Part shown: one piece after another, positions 1 through 8,742 of the stretch
Layout: every line of letters begins with the position of its first letter
How positions within the stretch are numbered: the first letter of the stretch is position 1
NCBI RefSeq assembly: GCF_003387475.1
Contig: NZ_QUNO01000028.1
Coordinates: forward strand, 1 to 64,000
Source of the DNA: Kutzneria buriramensis
Lineage (GTDB): Bacteria > Actinomycetota > Actinomycetes > Mycobacteriales > Pseudonocardiaceae
Direction: 5' to 3'
Length of the DNA stretch: 64,000 nt
Notes under the pieces: model-generated
What the model was told of the DNA's origin: nothing
Database searches by the model: none
What the model saw: only the letters and a program-made list of their open reading frames with translations
Translations under genes and position numbers: made by a program

Positions 1-1156
1 AACGCCTGGACCCAAAAGCCCTCATGCCGGCCTGACGCTCTACGGAGTCCTCCGAGCGCTACAGGAACTGCTGGCTTGTTGGACCGGCACATGCACCACC
101 TGCCAGCGACCACTACCGAACCAAAGATCAACTTAACGAAGTACTACTAGTAAGGGTGGCGAGATTGGTGCTGGTCATCGCCTCGGCCTGCGGGGTCATC
201 CTCTCGGCCCGCGGGCGTGGGCCCACACTCTGTCTCCGACCTCGAATCAAGACATGACTCAACTACATCCGTTGGCTCGCAAGGTCTTCAGGTTCGAAAA
301 CAGGCACTTGCCGACGTGTCGATGAGGCAGACGCTGGCGCAACGCCACTCCGGCCTGATCGCGCTGGACGTGACCGTCGCGGCCGGCCGGGGCTACTGCG
401 TCGTGCGCGCCGTCGCCGACGCGAGCCCATAGTCCTGCTGGTCGAGCAGAGTGTGCCTGGGCTGCTCGACCCGTTTCTGAGCCCTTCACCGGCAGCCGCG
501 CCGCAGCCGCCGTTGGCATCAGTGTGAGGCGAACGCGGCGACGGCACGGCCGCGTCGGCGCGGGAGAGGATGCCGCGGCCAGGGTAACGTCGGGCGCGGG
601 GCGGGCGACGTGTTGTGTGCCGAGCCCGCCGCCCTCCCCCCGGTGGCGGGCTCGGCCTTGCCGACGACATGGTTCAGCCCGACCGAACTGGTCGATCACC
701 ATTCGGCGGGACGGTGCTGGAACGCGTCCGGGCGCGTATGTGCTGCGGCGCTTACTCGCCCTGCGCTGCGCTTGCCTCGCGACATACCCCAACGGTCCGG
801 ACCGCGATTCGCTGTCCTTGGAACTTGGGACCAAACCAGCATCAGCGACTGCTGAAACCTTGCGGTCCGGATGTGCCCTGATACTACGCGAGAGGCCACG
901 TGAATGGCCTCCTTGCGTCGGACGCCCGACGCCCCCACCCTGAGATCGACCCTTTATTTGCCGGCGGGTTGGACATCTTAAGAGCGACACCGTTGGAGGT
1001 GTAGCCAGGCCGTCTTCTCGACTGGAGCATATGGGTCAACTTTAGAATTTGTTGCTCACGTTGAGTCCAATCGGCTCACGGACCCAGTCTCGTCAAAAGT
1101 ATTTCACATGTCCAGGGTGTCACTATCGCGTTCTCCGTATTGACTAGGAGAAAACA
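1..1156. other. leading stretch without a convincing gene
   Basis: I see no reading frame here with a believable start, ribosome binding site and protein-like composition. Open frames on both strands are Arg/Pro-rich GC shadows. A short plus-strand stretch at 322-432 reads like a natural peptide (QRHSGLIALDVTV) but has no recognisable family, so it may be a gene remnant. The segment probably holds the promoter for the secreted-protein gene that begins at 1157. Confidence 0.5.
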
Positions 1157-1754
1157 ATGAAGGGTTCCCTCGCTGTCATGATGATGACAGCTGTCGTGAT
1201 CCTCTCGCTGCTCGCCGGTGGCCCCGTGGCGAATGCGGCGCAGCCGCACGGTGCTGTGTTGTCCGTGTCTACCACCTTCGTGTTCGGCCAGATCGGTACC
1301 CGTGGCCCCAACGGGTCCGACTGACCGGTACATCCAGATCAAGAACATCAGCCAGGACCGGCAGGACCTGAGCCGCTTCACGGTCGTGGTCGCGTCCAGC
1401 CCGTCCAAGTCTTTCGATGTGAAGATCCCGTCGGGCACGATCCTGCAGTCCGGCGAGGTCTACGTGATCGCCAACCCGCAGGGCTGTAGCGGACCGGTCG
1501 TCCACCAGTTCCTCACCGGCGGCGTCCAGATACCCGACCGGTTTTTCATCATGCTGCTGGACCCGTCCGGCTTCCTTATCAACTGGGTGTCCAACGACGC
1601 GAGCTGGGGGGCCGACCCGGCACCGGTCTGCCCGGACGCCCTCGCCCTCATCCGACGCTCCAACACGGACGACAACGCGGCGGACTTCTACTGCGGGCCC
1701 AGGGCCCCTGGTCTACCCGGTCCCGTCGCCCGGCCTGGACGCCCGACCCCGTGA
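1157..1754 (+). pseudogene. secreted lamin-tail-like protein, broken by a one-base frameshift
   Basis: The ATG at 1157 follows an AGGAG-like site and opens a clean signal peptide (MKGSLAVMMM..., then Leu/Ala-rich to an ANAAQ cleavage region). That frame stops at TGA 1322-1324. The body continues in the +1 frame from about 1323 to 1754 with a beta-sandwich signature typical of lamin-tail-like (LTD) domains: DRYIQIKNISQ, then IPSGTILQSGEVYVIAN. The intact neighbour at 1919 shares the same layout, with SDQYIQIQNISQ at the junction. Joining the frames across one surplus base at 1319-1322 restores exactly the neighbour's spacing. Secreted LTD-only proteins are probably adhesive or cell-surface, with no known enzymatic role. 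The lesion is either real inactivation or a sequencing error; the GAC-TGA-C context is not a good programmed shift site. Confidence 0.75.
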
Positions 1755-1918
1755 ATCAACATCTTGTTCGGGAAGGTCGTTCGCGGTGGCGATTGTCATC
1801 CCGGCCGAATTGCGCCGATTCACCCGGGATGTACCGGCCGCCGAGACCGTCGCGATTGCCGGGCATCGAACAACGCAATGAACCGCTTCACCACTATTCC
1901 GAGAAGGAGGCAACACCG

Positions 1919-2524
1919 ATGAGGCGTTCCCTCACAGCCCTCATTGCAGTGGGCATCACGGTTCTCTCACTGGCCACCGGCGCCACCGCCGCGTCCGCGG
2001 CACCGAACGCGGCGGCAGGCCCGCAGGACTTTGCCCTCGTGATCGACCAGTTCGCCACCAGCGGCCCCGGCGGTCAATCCGACCAGTACATCCAGATCCA
2101 GAACATCAGCCAGGCCGCGCGGACTCTGTCAGGCTTCAGCGTCGATGCCTGGCTCAGCCAGTCCGTGAGGGCCCTCTCGGTCACGATCCCGGTGGGCGTG
2201 ACCCTGTATCAGAACGACGTCTACGTGATCGCCAACGCGGACGCCTTTAGTGGTCCGCCGGGGGTGGTCAACCAATATTGGTCAGGCATCGCGCTGCCCA
2301 GCAGGCTCGGCCTCTGCCTGATGGGTCCGACCAACGCCAGGGTCGATGCGGTGGCCACCACGCCGGGCACACCGTGCCAGATGGGGGCGACCCCGGCCGC
2401 TGCCCAGCCGCCCGGTAACGCGCCGGACGCCGTCGTGCGGCACTCCAATACCGGCGACAACGGGCGCGACTTCCATATCGGGTTCCGGACCCCGGGCACC
2501 CCCAGCCACGTGGACCCGTTCTGA
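1919..2524 (+). CDS. secreted lamin-tail-like domain protein
   Basis: This is a 201-residue exported protein. ATG 1919 sits eight bases after a strong AAGGAGG. Residues 1-28 form a Sec signal peptide (MRRSLTALIAVG..., Ala-rich end near ATAASAAP). The mature part is one LTD-like beta-sandwich: an IDQFATSGPGG entry, SDQYIQIQNISQ, an LSGF turn, IPVGVTLYQNDVYVIAN, and a C-terminal VVRHSNTGDNGRDFH strand. It is a tandem paralogue of the frameshifted gene 165 bp upstream. LTD domains in bacteria usually occur in secreted or wall-attached proteins, often with nucleases or phosphatases, but no catalytic module is present here. The fold family is inferred from motif spacing; the function is unknown. 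Confidence 0.75.
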   Translation: MRRSLTALIAVGITVLSLATGATAASAAPNAAAGPQDFALVIDQFATSGPGGQSDQYIQIQNISQAARTLSGFSVDAWLSQSVRALSVTIPVGVTLYQNDVYVIANADAFSGPPGVVNQYWSGIALPSRLGLCLMGPTNARVDAVATTPGTPCQMGATPAAAQPPGNAPDAVVRHSNTGDNGRDFHIGFRTPGTPSHVDPF

Positions 2525-2831
2525 CCTGGAATCGGTGGCATGTCCGACCCGACCGCTGACCCGGCGACCTAGGAACTCACCGGTCGAGCACAAGTTGACG
2601 CGAACACGATGGTGCCCACCGAGGCTCAATGACTCGGTCTCGGTAGGCCCCATCGCCGCCGGCCGACAACTTACAGCGGCCGCCATTAGTCCCGGTCGGT
2701 CCGAACCAGCTAACTCCAACCTGGCAGGCATAAGCGCCAGGGCACGTCGAGAAATCCGCGCACAGCCGGTAGCGCAACTCCGAAAATTCACTCGAAATGT
2801 GACAGAAATCGAATATTCGAGGCATTAATTC

Positions 2832-3229
2832 GTGATCATGAAATATATCGGGTCATCGGTCACTGCTGTGCTGGTATTCATGAGGCTTATGACGTCCCCG
2901 ACCTTGGCGGCCAGCCCTGCAAACCGGCTCGACCTCACTATCACGAGCGAGGTTGGAGTCATGGTGGCTCAGGCGACGCTCACCTGCGAGCCGACCGACG
3001 GTACACGTCCCCATGCACAGGAAGCCTGCAATGATCTAGTCGCCACCAAAGGTCAGATCGACAAAATCCCGCCCAAAAGGGCGTGTTTTTCCTCCCATGG
3101 GTTGAGCTGGTGACCGTGACGGCCACCGGAGCCTGGGAGGGCCTTCCCGACAGTTACGGGAGGACCTTTAGTAGCATCTGCGAAGCCGTTGTCTGGACCG
3201 GCGGGAACGTGTTCAACATCTTGACGTGA
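2832..3229 (+). pseudogene. Streptomyces subtilisin inhibitor-like protein, frameshifted
   Basis: A GTG start at 2832, nine bases after GAGG, opens a signal peptide and the first half of an SSI-type protease inhibitor: LTITSEVG, then LTCEPTDGTRPHAQEACNDL, the first disulfide pair of SSI. The frame ends at 3113, but the -1 frame carries the second half, VTVTATGAWEG...YGRTFSSICEA...NVFNIL, ending at TGA 3227-3229. These match the SSI C-terminal strands, including the fourth cysteine. The break falls in a run of five T at 3086-3090, right after the third cysteine, where the reactive-site loop belongs. SSI proteins are secreted inhibitors of subtilisin- and trypsin-like proteases that act in mycelial development. 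Either the gene is inactive or one T was miscalled. Confidence 0.75.
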
Positions 3230-3462
3230 CCCCAATGCGGGTCTGGCAGCGGCGACAGCTGCGAGGCTTGCCAGCCACTGGAGCTCATTGCGACGGCCGA
3301 CAACCACGTGAGTCGAACCGCGGGAACCCCCATCAACCCTCGCTGCGGCTGTAGTTGAGATCACTCCACTGAACCACGTCCACGTCGCGCACGGGCGGCA
3401 TATCTGGATGGGTCATACGAAAACGTTCTTTCTTGACTTGTTCGGCGGGGAACGCCCATTGG

Positions 3463-3966
3463 TCAACGTCCCGTGACGATGTACCACTGCCCGTTCTTGC
3501 GGATCAGCCGCCCGTCATGCATGCCCTCGAACTGCGTGACCGGCTGGCCCTGGTAGAGCATCGCGGCCTTCGGCACGGTCGCGGAGTCGCCGTTCACGAT
3601 CACTTTCGAAGCGTTCACGGTGAGCTCTGATGCCCTGCTGAGAAAGTCATCGGTGCCGGCCTGCTGCCCCACGCTCATCGCTACCTGGATCCGCATGGTG
3701 CACCCGTCGATGCCGTCGGCCAGGATCGAGGACCCTGGTGCGACGATCGCGCACAGGTCGGTGTAGTTGTTGGCACCGAGGTCGTGCAGCTCTCGGACCG
3801 TGATGGCCGCTGCCGCCTGCTGGTCCGCGCTCGCTTGGCCGCCGGCGCCGTCGCCCGCGCTCGGACTCACGCTCGGACTCGGACTCGCGCTGGAGCATCC
3901 GGCGGCCGCCGCCAAGGTGAGGGCCGTGAGCAGGGCCGCGGGTATGCGGGTCCTGGACACCTTCAC
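3463..3966 (-). CDS. secreted lipoprotein with NTF2-like C-terminal domain
   Basis: This is a putative lipoprotein of 167 residues from GTG 3966 (GGGAG about seven bases upstream). An alternative GTG at 4011 adds 15 residues. A short positively charged start is followed by PAALLTALTLAAAAGC, whose lipobox cysteine is residue 24, and then a Ser/Pro linker. The folded part (about residues 55-167) has two cysteines (DLCAIV, DGCTMRI) and ends in VTQFEGMHDGRLIRKNGQWYIV, the closing strands typical of small NTF2-like or DUF4878-like lipoproteins. It is anchored outside the membrane. The ligand is unknown. It is separated from the FHA gene by about 215 bp and may be expressed independently. Confidence 0.75.
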   Translation of the reverse strand: MKVSRTRIPAALLTALTLAAAAGCSSASPSPSVSPSAGDGAGGQASADQQAAAAITVRELHDLGANNYTDLCAIVAPGSSILADGIDGCTMRIQVAMSVGQQAGTDDFLSRASELTVNASKVIVNGDSATVPKAAMLYQGQPVTQFEGMHDGRLIRKNGQWYIVTGR

Positions 3967-4182
3967 ACTCAGCTCCCGCGGAATACGGACAGGATTGATC
4001 AGAGACAGCACGTTGTGGTCCTTCGTGTCATTTCGTGCGTGAGTTGCGCTGCGAGCACCCGTGCAAGCTCAATGCGCCCGTGCCGGTCGACTCGAGGCGC
4101 GCCACTGCCGGGCACCGTTGAAGCCAATCAGGCTTGCCGGGCCCGCGACACCTGTAAGCCTCCAGGGTGTCCGCCGAAGGGG

Positions 4183-4920
4183 TCAGGCTGTGGGAGACGG
4201 CATCCAGGTCGCGGGACGACGGGACGGCAGCATCGCCAGGTGCTCGTCCCGGACCAGGTTGAACCGGACCGCGGTGGCCACCAGCGCGGCGCGCTGCCAG
4301 TCGGCCTTGGCGTCGCCGTCGGCCTCCGGATCGCGGACCCGCAGCTTGGTGCGGGCCAGGTAGTCGATGTGGAAGTTCACCGCGGCCCGGGTCAGGTCGC
4401 GGCAGGACTCCAGCGGATGCAGCCGCTCCACGATCTGCGGAACGGTCGGCAGCACCACGGACGCTCCGTCGCGCAGCCGCGGCTCGCACAGCGCGACCAG
4501 CACGAGGAAGTACTTCGCCGACTCGTTCAGCGAGAACGCCGACTTGGTCGCCGCCTTCCCGGACGGCTCGTCCTCCGGCTGGTAGGCGTGTTCGGGCGCG
4601 AAGACGGTGAACGACACCGGGACACCGGCGGTCGGCAGGACCAGGCGGGCGATCTCGAACGGCACCGGCATGTCGAGGCGGCGCGGGGCGACCTTCAGGA
4701 ACTCGCCACCGCCCTCGGGGTTCTCCACCACGTACGTGGCCCGCGAGCTGAGGTTGGACACGGTCCAGTAGGCCGCGACCGCGCGGATCCGTCCCGCGAT
4801 CCGCGAGATCGCCGGGTTGTCGAGCACGATGTCAGCGCGCTGGCTGCGGCCGAAGGCGACCTCGTCGCCGGGCGCGAGTTCGATCAGCCGGTCGGGCAGT
4901 TGGATGACGACGCTCAGCAC
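4183..4920 (-). CDS. FHA-domain protein, partner of the adjacent Ser/Thr kinase
   Basis: This 245-residue cytoplasmic protein has an N-terminal forkhead-associated-like domain (about residues 10-95): LAPGDEVAFGRSQRADIVLDNPAISR keeps the Gly-Arg and Ser-Arg phosphothreonine-binding positions, and VSNLSSRATYVVENPEGG the Asn loop. The C-terminal half (about 120-210) is helical, with ...SLNESAKYFLVLVALCEPRLR and VPQIVERL, as in the winged-helix-like tail of actinobacterial FHA proteins. It lies 116 bp downstream of the membrane Ser/Thr kinase on the same strand. FHA domains bind phosphothreonine, so the protein is probably a kinase substrate or adaptor; direct partnership is inferred from adjacency. 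Confidence 0.8.
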   Translation of the reverse strand: MLSVVIQLPDRLIELAPGDEVAFGRSQRADIVLDNPAISRIAGRIRAVAAYWTVSNLSSRATYVVENPEGGGEFLKVAPRRLDMPVPFEIARLVLPTAGVPVSFTVFAPEHAYQPEDEPSGKAATKSAFSLNESAKYFLVLVALCEPRLRDGASVVLPTVPQIVERLHPLESCRDLTRAAVNFHIDYLARTKLRVRDPEADGDAKADWQRAALVATAVRFNLVRDEHLAMLPSRRPATWMPSPTA

Positions 4921-5036
4921 GATCCGCGCCCCCTCCCCCGGACCTGAGCGCCTCGGGTCCCGCCACTCCGCAACCGGCCGAAAGTTCCTGGAAGCTTACA
5001 GGTGCCCACCCCGCCGGCTGTCGGAGCGAGGCTGGG

Positions 5037-6575
5037 TCACCGTGGCAGCGGAACTCCCGTGATGCTGATCGAGCCGTGTACCGCGAGATCGAGGGAGAAG
5101 ACTTGGGCCCATGCGATGTTCAGACTCCGAGCCGATGCCGGGACGGACTTCTCCAGCGTGAGCGTGTCGGAGACGGTTCCGCCGGCTGGTGCGGTGATCA
5201 CTGTGCCTGGGCCTGCTGTGTAGCTGGTGCCCTGGTCGTCGGTCGCGGTGAAGTAGCCGAAGCTCGGCAGGTTCACCGCTTGGGTGGCGCCGTTGTGCGC
5301 GCTGACCGTCAAACTGACTCTGCCGCCATTGTCGACGACCTTCACGATCGTCACGGTCAGGGGGCCGTTGTCGGCGGACCACGTGCCGGCGATCGTCGCG
5401 CTGAGGGGCGGTGCCGGGGTCGTTGTATGGCCTCCGGTCTCTGACCCGGTCGGCGTTGTGTGGCCTCCGGTCTCTGAACCGGTCGGCCCGACCGTGGCGA
5501 CGGTCTTGTTGGTGGCCGCCGGCGCCCCGCCGGGCAAGCTGTTCACAGCCACGACGGTCACGATGGTCGCCGCCGCCAGCCCGAGCACCGTGGCGACCAG
5601 GGCGCCGATGACGCCCGAACGGCGGCTTCCCCGCACCGGGAGCGGCACTTGGCTCAGCGGAGGGGTCGGGGCCGGCATCAGCGGTTGGTGGTGCGGCCCG
5701 GTCGTGGCGGTCTCCGCACCCGTGCGCGCAGGTTGGGGAACCATCGTCCGGACCTCGGGCGGCAGCCAGGACACGTGTGGCGTGCTGCCACCGAAGATCG
5801 CCAGCAGTTCGGCCGGGGAGGGGCGCTGGGCGGGGTCCTTGGCCAGACAGGCGGCCACCGGCCCCTGCAGCACCGCGGGCAGGGTGCCGACATCGGGTTC
5901 CTCGTGGACGACCCGGTAGATCAACGCGGCCGTGGATCCTTCGCCGAACGGTGGGCTGGCGGCCGCGTGGCACAGCACCAGCCCCAGGTTGAACACGTCG
6001 CACGCCGGGGTCAAGGCCAGCCCGCGGGCTTGCTCCGGGGCCATGAACGTCGGCGTGCCCAGCACGGACCCGGTCCCGGTCAGCGCAGTGCCGTCCAGGG
6101 CCCGGGCGATCCCGAAGTCGATGACCCGCGGCCCGTCGTGGGCGATCAGGACGTTGGACGGCTTGAGGTCGCGGTGGATCAGACCGGCGGAGTGAATGGC
6201 TTCCAGTGCCTCGGCCAGACCAGCGCCGAGCACCCGCAGCGACGGCTCCGGCAGCCGGCCGTGCTCGGCGATGACCTGCGCCAGGGTCGGCCCGGGGATG
6301 TAGGCGGTCACCAGGTAGGGCGGCGTGGCCTCGGCGTCGGCGTCGACGACCTGGGCCGTGTGGAAACCGCCGACCCGCCGGGCGGCCTCCATCTCCGCGG
6401 CGAACCGCTGCCGGAGCTGCGGATCGTCGACCCGCTCACGCACGCACTTGACCGCCACCAGGCGCCCACCCGGTGTGCGTCCCAGATACACATCGCCGAA
6501 ACCGCCGGAGCCGAGGCGCGCCTCCAACCGGTAGCGGCCGACCGACTGCGGGTCGGTCGGCTCAAGGGGTCGCAT
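5037..6575 (-). CDS. membrane-anchored Ser/Thr protein kinase (PknB type)
   Basis: This 512-residue kinase starts at ATG 6575, where GGAGAGG lies six bases upstream; the frame is open further upstream, but that extension is unlikely. Residues about 12-270 form a Hanks-type kinase: Gly-loop LGSGGFGDVY, the AVKC lysine, catalytic loop HRDLKPSNVL, DFG in VIDFGIAR, and APE in TFMAPEQAR. A Pro/Thr-rich linker leads to a transmembrane helix (GVIGALVATVLGLAAATIV...). The extracellular tail holds two copies of an 11-residue TGSETGGHTT-type repeat and a DUF4352-like beta-domain (SVTLTVSAHN-like strands with a terminal beta-hairpin). Such tails often sense extracytoplasmic ligands; the ligand is unknown. 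All catalytic residues are present, so it should be active. Confidence 0.9.
   Translation of the reverse strand: MRPLEPTDPQSVGRYRLEARLGSGGFGDVYLGRTPGGRLVAVKCVRERVDDPQLRQRFAAEMEAARRVGGFHTAQVVDADAEATPPYLVTAYIPGPTLAQVIAEHGRLPEPSLRVLGAGLAEALEAIHSAGLIHRDLKPSNVLIAHDGPRVIDFGIARALDGTALTGTGSVLGTPTFMAPEQARGLALTPACDVFNLGLVLCHAAASPPFGEGSTAALIYRVVHEEPDVGTLPAVLQGPVAACLAKDPAQRPSPAELLAIFGGSTPHVSWLPPEVRTMVPQPARTGAETATTGPHHQPLMPAPTPPLSQVPLPVRGSRRSGVIGALVATVLGLAAATIVTVVAVNSLPGGAPAATNKTVATVGPTGSETGGHTTPTGSETGGHTTTPAPPLSATIAGTWSADNGPLTVTIVKVVDNGGRVSLTVSAHNGATQAVNLPSFGYFTATDDQGTSYTAGPGTVITAPAGGTVSDTLTLEKSVPASARSLNIAWAQVFSLDLAVHGSISITGVPLPR
5422..5487 (-). repeat. 33-bp tandem repeat, two copies, inside the kinase gene
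   Basis: Two adjacent 33-bp units (5422-5454 and 5455-5487) differ at two positions. On the coding strand they give two copies of an 11-residue Thr/Gly/His-rich repeat just outside the kinase's membrane helix. The in-frame length means copy-number change would lengthen or shorten the linker without breaking the gene. Confidence 0.85.
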
Positions 6576-6827
6576 ACCGGTCCTCTCCCAGCGCGCCGAC
6601 GCGGACGGGCGCACCTGCACCGCACCCAGGTTCGACGACAACCGTCCCGAGCAACCGGTCCGACAGACCCTGCCGCGTCTTGCCGAGAGTTGTTACGCGC
6701 GCGGTCTCTATCAGGGTCATCCACGATCCTCCGGTCCCGGCGGCCCTCCATCCGAAGCCCGTCATGCGGGGGCGGAGTCGGCTGAACCATACCGGGACCG
6801 GCGAGCGCCCCCGACGCGCGCCGGCAC

Positions 6828-6854
6828 GCAGCGCCCGGAGGAGCCGGGCGCTGC
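6828..6854. terminator. GC-rich hairpin after the glycosidase operon
   Basis: A perfect inverted repeat with 11-bp arms (GCAGCGCCCGG / CCGGGCGCTGC) and a 5-base loop lies about 150 bp past the stop codon of the minus-strand GH27 gene and before the kinase gene. There is no T tract. It is the best candidate for a terminator of the minus-strand ABC-GH27 operon. Confidence 0.55.
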
Positions 6855-6951
6855 GATGACGTCGGGGTCCAGCCGGGGCGGGCAACGACGGAGCGGCAAC
6901 GGCAGCGGACCGCCGGGGGCAGGGGCCGCCCGGCGGTCCGGCCTGCTCGGG

Positions 6952-7016
6952 TCAGGACGGCAGGTCGATCAGGACGGCAGGTCGATCAGGACGGCAGGTC
7001 GATCAGGACGGCAGGG
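6952..7016. repeat. 17-bp tandem repeat, 3.8 copies, over the GH27 stop codon
   Basis: Units start at 6952, 6969, 6986 and 7003 (the last is partial) with the sequence TCAGGACGGCAGGTCGA and no mismatches. Each unit carries TCA, the reverse of a TGA stop. The stop used by the GH27 gene is in the 7003 copy, so the repeat looks like an expansion of the last codons of that gene into the 3' untranslated region. Confidence 0.9.
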
Positions 7017-8700
7017 ACCACACCTGGTTGTCCTGGTTGTGGCCACAGCTCCAGACGATCAGCTTGGTGCCGTCGGTGGACCCGCCGCCGTTGACGTCCA
7101 GGCACAGCCCGGAAGCGCCGTTGGTCAGGTTGCCGCTGCGCTGGTACGTCCACTGCTGCGCCGAGGAACCGTTGCACGTGCTCAGATCCACCGCCGAACC
7201 CGCGGTGGCGCCGGCCGCGTGCAGGCACTTGCCCAGCGTGCGGACCGTGCCGTCGCCGGACAGCGCCCAGCGCTGGTTGGCGTTGCCGGTGCAGGTGTAG
7301 ATGATGACCGGGTTGCCGTCGGTGGTGCTCGAACTGGAGTCGTCCACGCACTTGCCGGCGATGCCGCTGATCTGCCCGGCGTTCACGCCGGCGCCGCAGG
7401 CGGCGCTGCTGGGGCTGACACGGAACATCGCCGTGCCGTGGGCGGGAACGCTGGCGCCGAAGGTGCCGCTGGTCGTGCTGGACGTGCCGGCCCACAGATC
7501 CTTGACCTGGTAGGAACATCCGGCACCGCCGGCGAAGCCGACGGTGGTGGCCGCGGTGCTCGCGCTGACGGTCGAGCCGGAGCGGTTGAGGATCGCCACC
7601 GCGCGGTCGCCGTTGGCCAGCGGTCGGGTCAGCACGTCCAGCGTGCCGTTCTGGGACACGACATAGCCGGGGTGGCCCAGGCTGTCCTGGTCCACTGCGA
7701 TGATGTCGCTGTTGCCGAGGTCCGCCACCGAGCTGCTGGACAGCGAGCCGACGTCGCTGGACAGGATCATCGGCGCGGCCATCTCGGCCCACAGCGCGAT
7801 CTGGCTGCGGGACTCGGCCGCGGTGAGCCCGCTGTCCCCCGCGATGAGGAAGTCGGGGTCGTTCCAGTTGCCGGGGCCGGCGTAGCGGTGGATCGGGTTG
7901 TTGTAGCCGTAGTTCGACATCACGCTCCCCCACCGGCTCGCGGTGGGATTGCTCGCGTTGTACGTGGCGACGTCGTAGCCCTCGCGCCACAGCTGGCCGT
8001 ACTGGCCGACCCAGCCGAGCACGTCGTTCCAGTCCGCGGTGTTCTCGAAGTACGCCGGCGCCGACTCGGAGAACACCATGTCCCGGCCGGACGCCTTCAT
8101 CGCCGCGCCCATCTGCTGGTAGGCGCTCTGGTAGGTCTGCACCTCGGTCTGGCCGGCGACCGTGGGCAGGTTGCAGCCGTCCAACTTCACGTAGTCCACG
8201 CCCCAGGACGCGAACAGGTTGGCGTCCTGCGTCCAGTGGTTCCAGCTGCCGGCGTAGCCGCCGCAGGTGGTGGTGCCGGCGTCCTCGTAGATGCCGAACT
8301 TCAGGCCCAGCGCGTGCACCTTGTTGGCGACGTACGGCATGCCGTCGGGGAACCGGGTGGTGTCGACCTGCAGGTTGCCGGCCGAGTCGCGGGCGGTGCG
8401 CATCCAACAGTCGTCGATGGTGACGGTGTTGTAGCCCTTGGCCGCCAGCCCGCTGGACACCAATGCGTTGGCGTTGGCCAGGATCGTGGACTCGGTGAAG
8501 TCACACTGGTAGTGAGCCCAGTCGTTCCACCCCATCGGCGGCGTCAGCGCGAGCTGCGCGCCGTCGCCGGAGGTGGCCGTGGGCGAGCCTTCGGCCGGCG
8601 CGGCGAGGCCGGCTGCGGCCGTCAGCACGGCGGCGAGCAGGCCCACCGCCTGGATGGTGGATCGTCGAAGGCGGGTCTTCCGTGGCGGCGTGACGCGCAT
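7003..8700 (-). CDS. secreted GH27 glycosidase with C-terminal ricin-type CBM13, likely alpha-N-acetylgalactosaminidase
   Basis: This 565-residue exported enzyme has a signal peptide (about 1-38) and a GH27 catalytic domain (about 50-320): PPMGWNDWAHYQC, TIDDCWM, nucleophile Asp174 in YVKLDGCN, and the acid/base loop NWNDPDF around 279-284. A small beta-domain follows, then a ricin-type trefoil (about 435-565) with three QxW motifs (QRW, QQW, QVW). The 2-position specificity loop reads FSESAPAY (210-217). Ser213 and Ala216 occupy the places that are Ser/Ala in human alpha-N-acetylgalactosaminidase and Glu/Leu in alpha-galactosidase A. That, plus the aga-like genes upstream, favours release of terminal alpha-GalNAc over alpha-galactose. 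It is last in the minus-strand transporter operon, 42 bp after the ATPase. Confidence 0.9.
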   Translation of the reverse strand: MRVTPPRKTRLRRSTIQAVGLLAAVLTAAAGLAAPAEGSPTATSGDGAQLALTPPMGWNDWAHYQCDFTESTILANANALVSSGLAAKGYNTVTIDDCWMRTARDSAGNLQVDTTRFPDGMPYVANKVHALGLKFGIYEDAGTTTCGGYAGSWNHWTQDANLFASWGVDYVKLDGCNLPTVAGQTEVQTYQSAYQQMGAAMKASGRDMVFSESAPAYFENTADWNDVLGWVGQYGQLWREGYDVATYNASNPTASRWGSVMSNYGYNNPIHRYAGPGNWNDPDFLIAGDSGLTAAESRSQIALWAEMAAPMILSSDVGSLSSSSVADLGNSDIIAVDQDSLGHPGYVVSQNGTLDVLTRPLANGDRAVAILNRSGSTVSASTAATTVGFAGGAGCSYQVKDLWAGTSSTTSGTFGASVPAHGTAMFRVSPSSAACGAGVNAGQISGIAGKCVDDSSSSTTDGNPVIIYTCTGNANQRWALSGDGTVRTLGKCLHAAGATAGSAVDLSTCNGSSAQQWTYQRSGNLTNGASGLCLDVNGGGSTDGTKLIVWSCGHNQDNQVWSLPS

Positions 8701-8742
8701 GGGATGGCCTTTCCAAGGGTTGGCAGGGGAAAACGGGTTACG

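Noticed and set aside
1319-1326. prfB-like programmed +1 frameshift in the LTD gene
   Set aside because: GAC-TGA-C gives no good tRNA re-pairing after slippage and lacks an upstream stimulator; mutation or read error is simpler.
7003-8700. Calling the GH27 enzyme an alpha-galactosidase
   Set aside because: The specificity loop has Ser/Ala instead of Glu/Leu, and the operon context fits an N-acetylhexosamine; kept only as an alternative.
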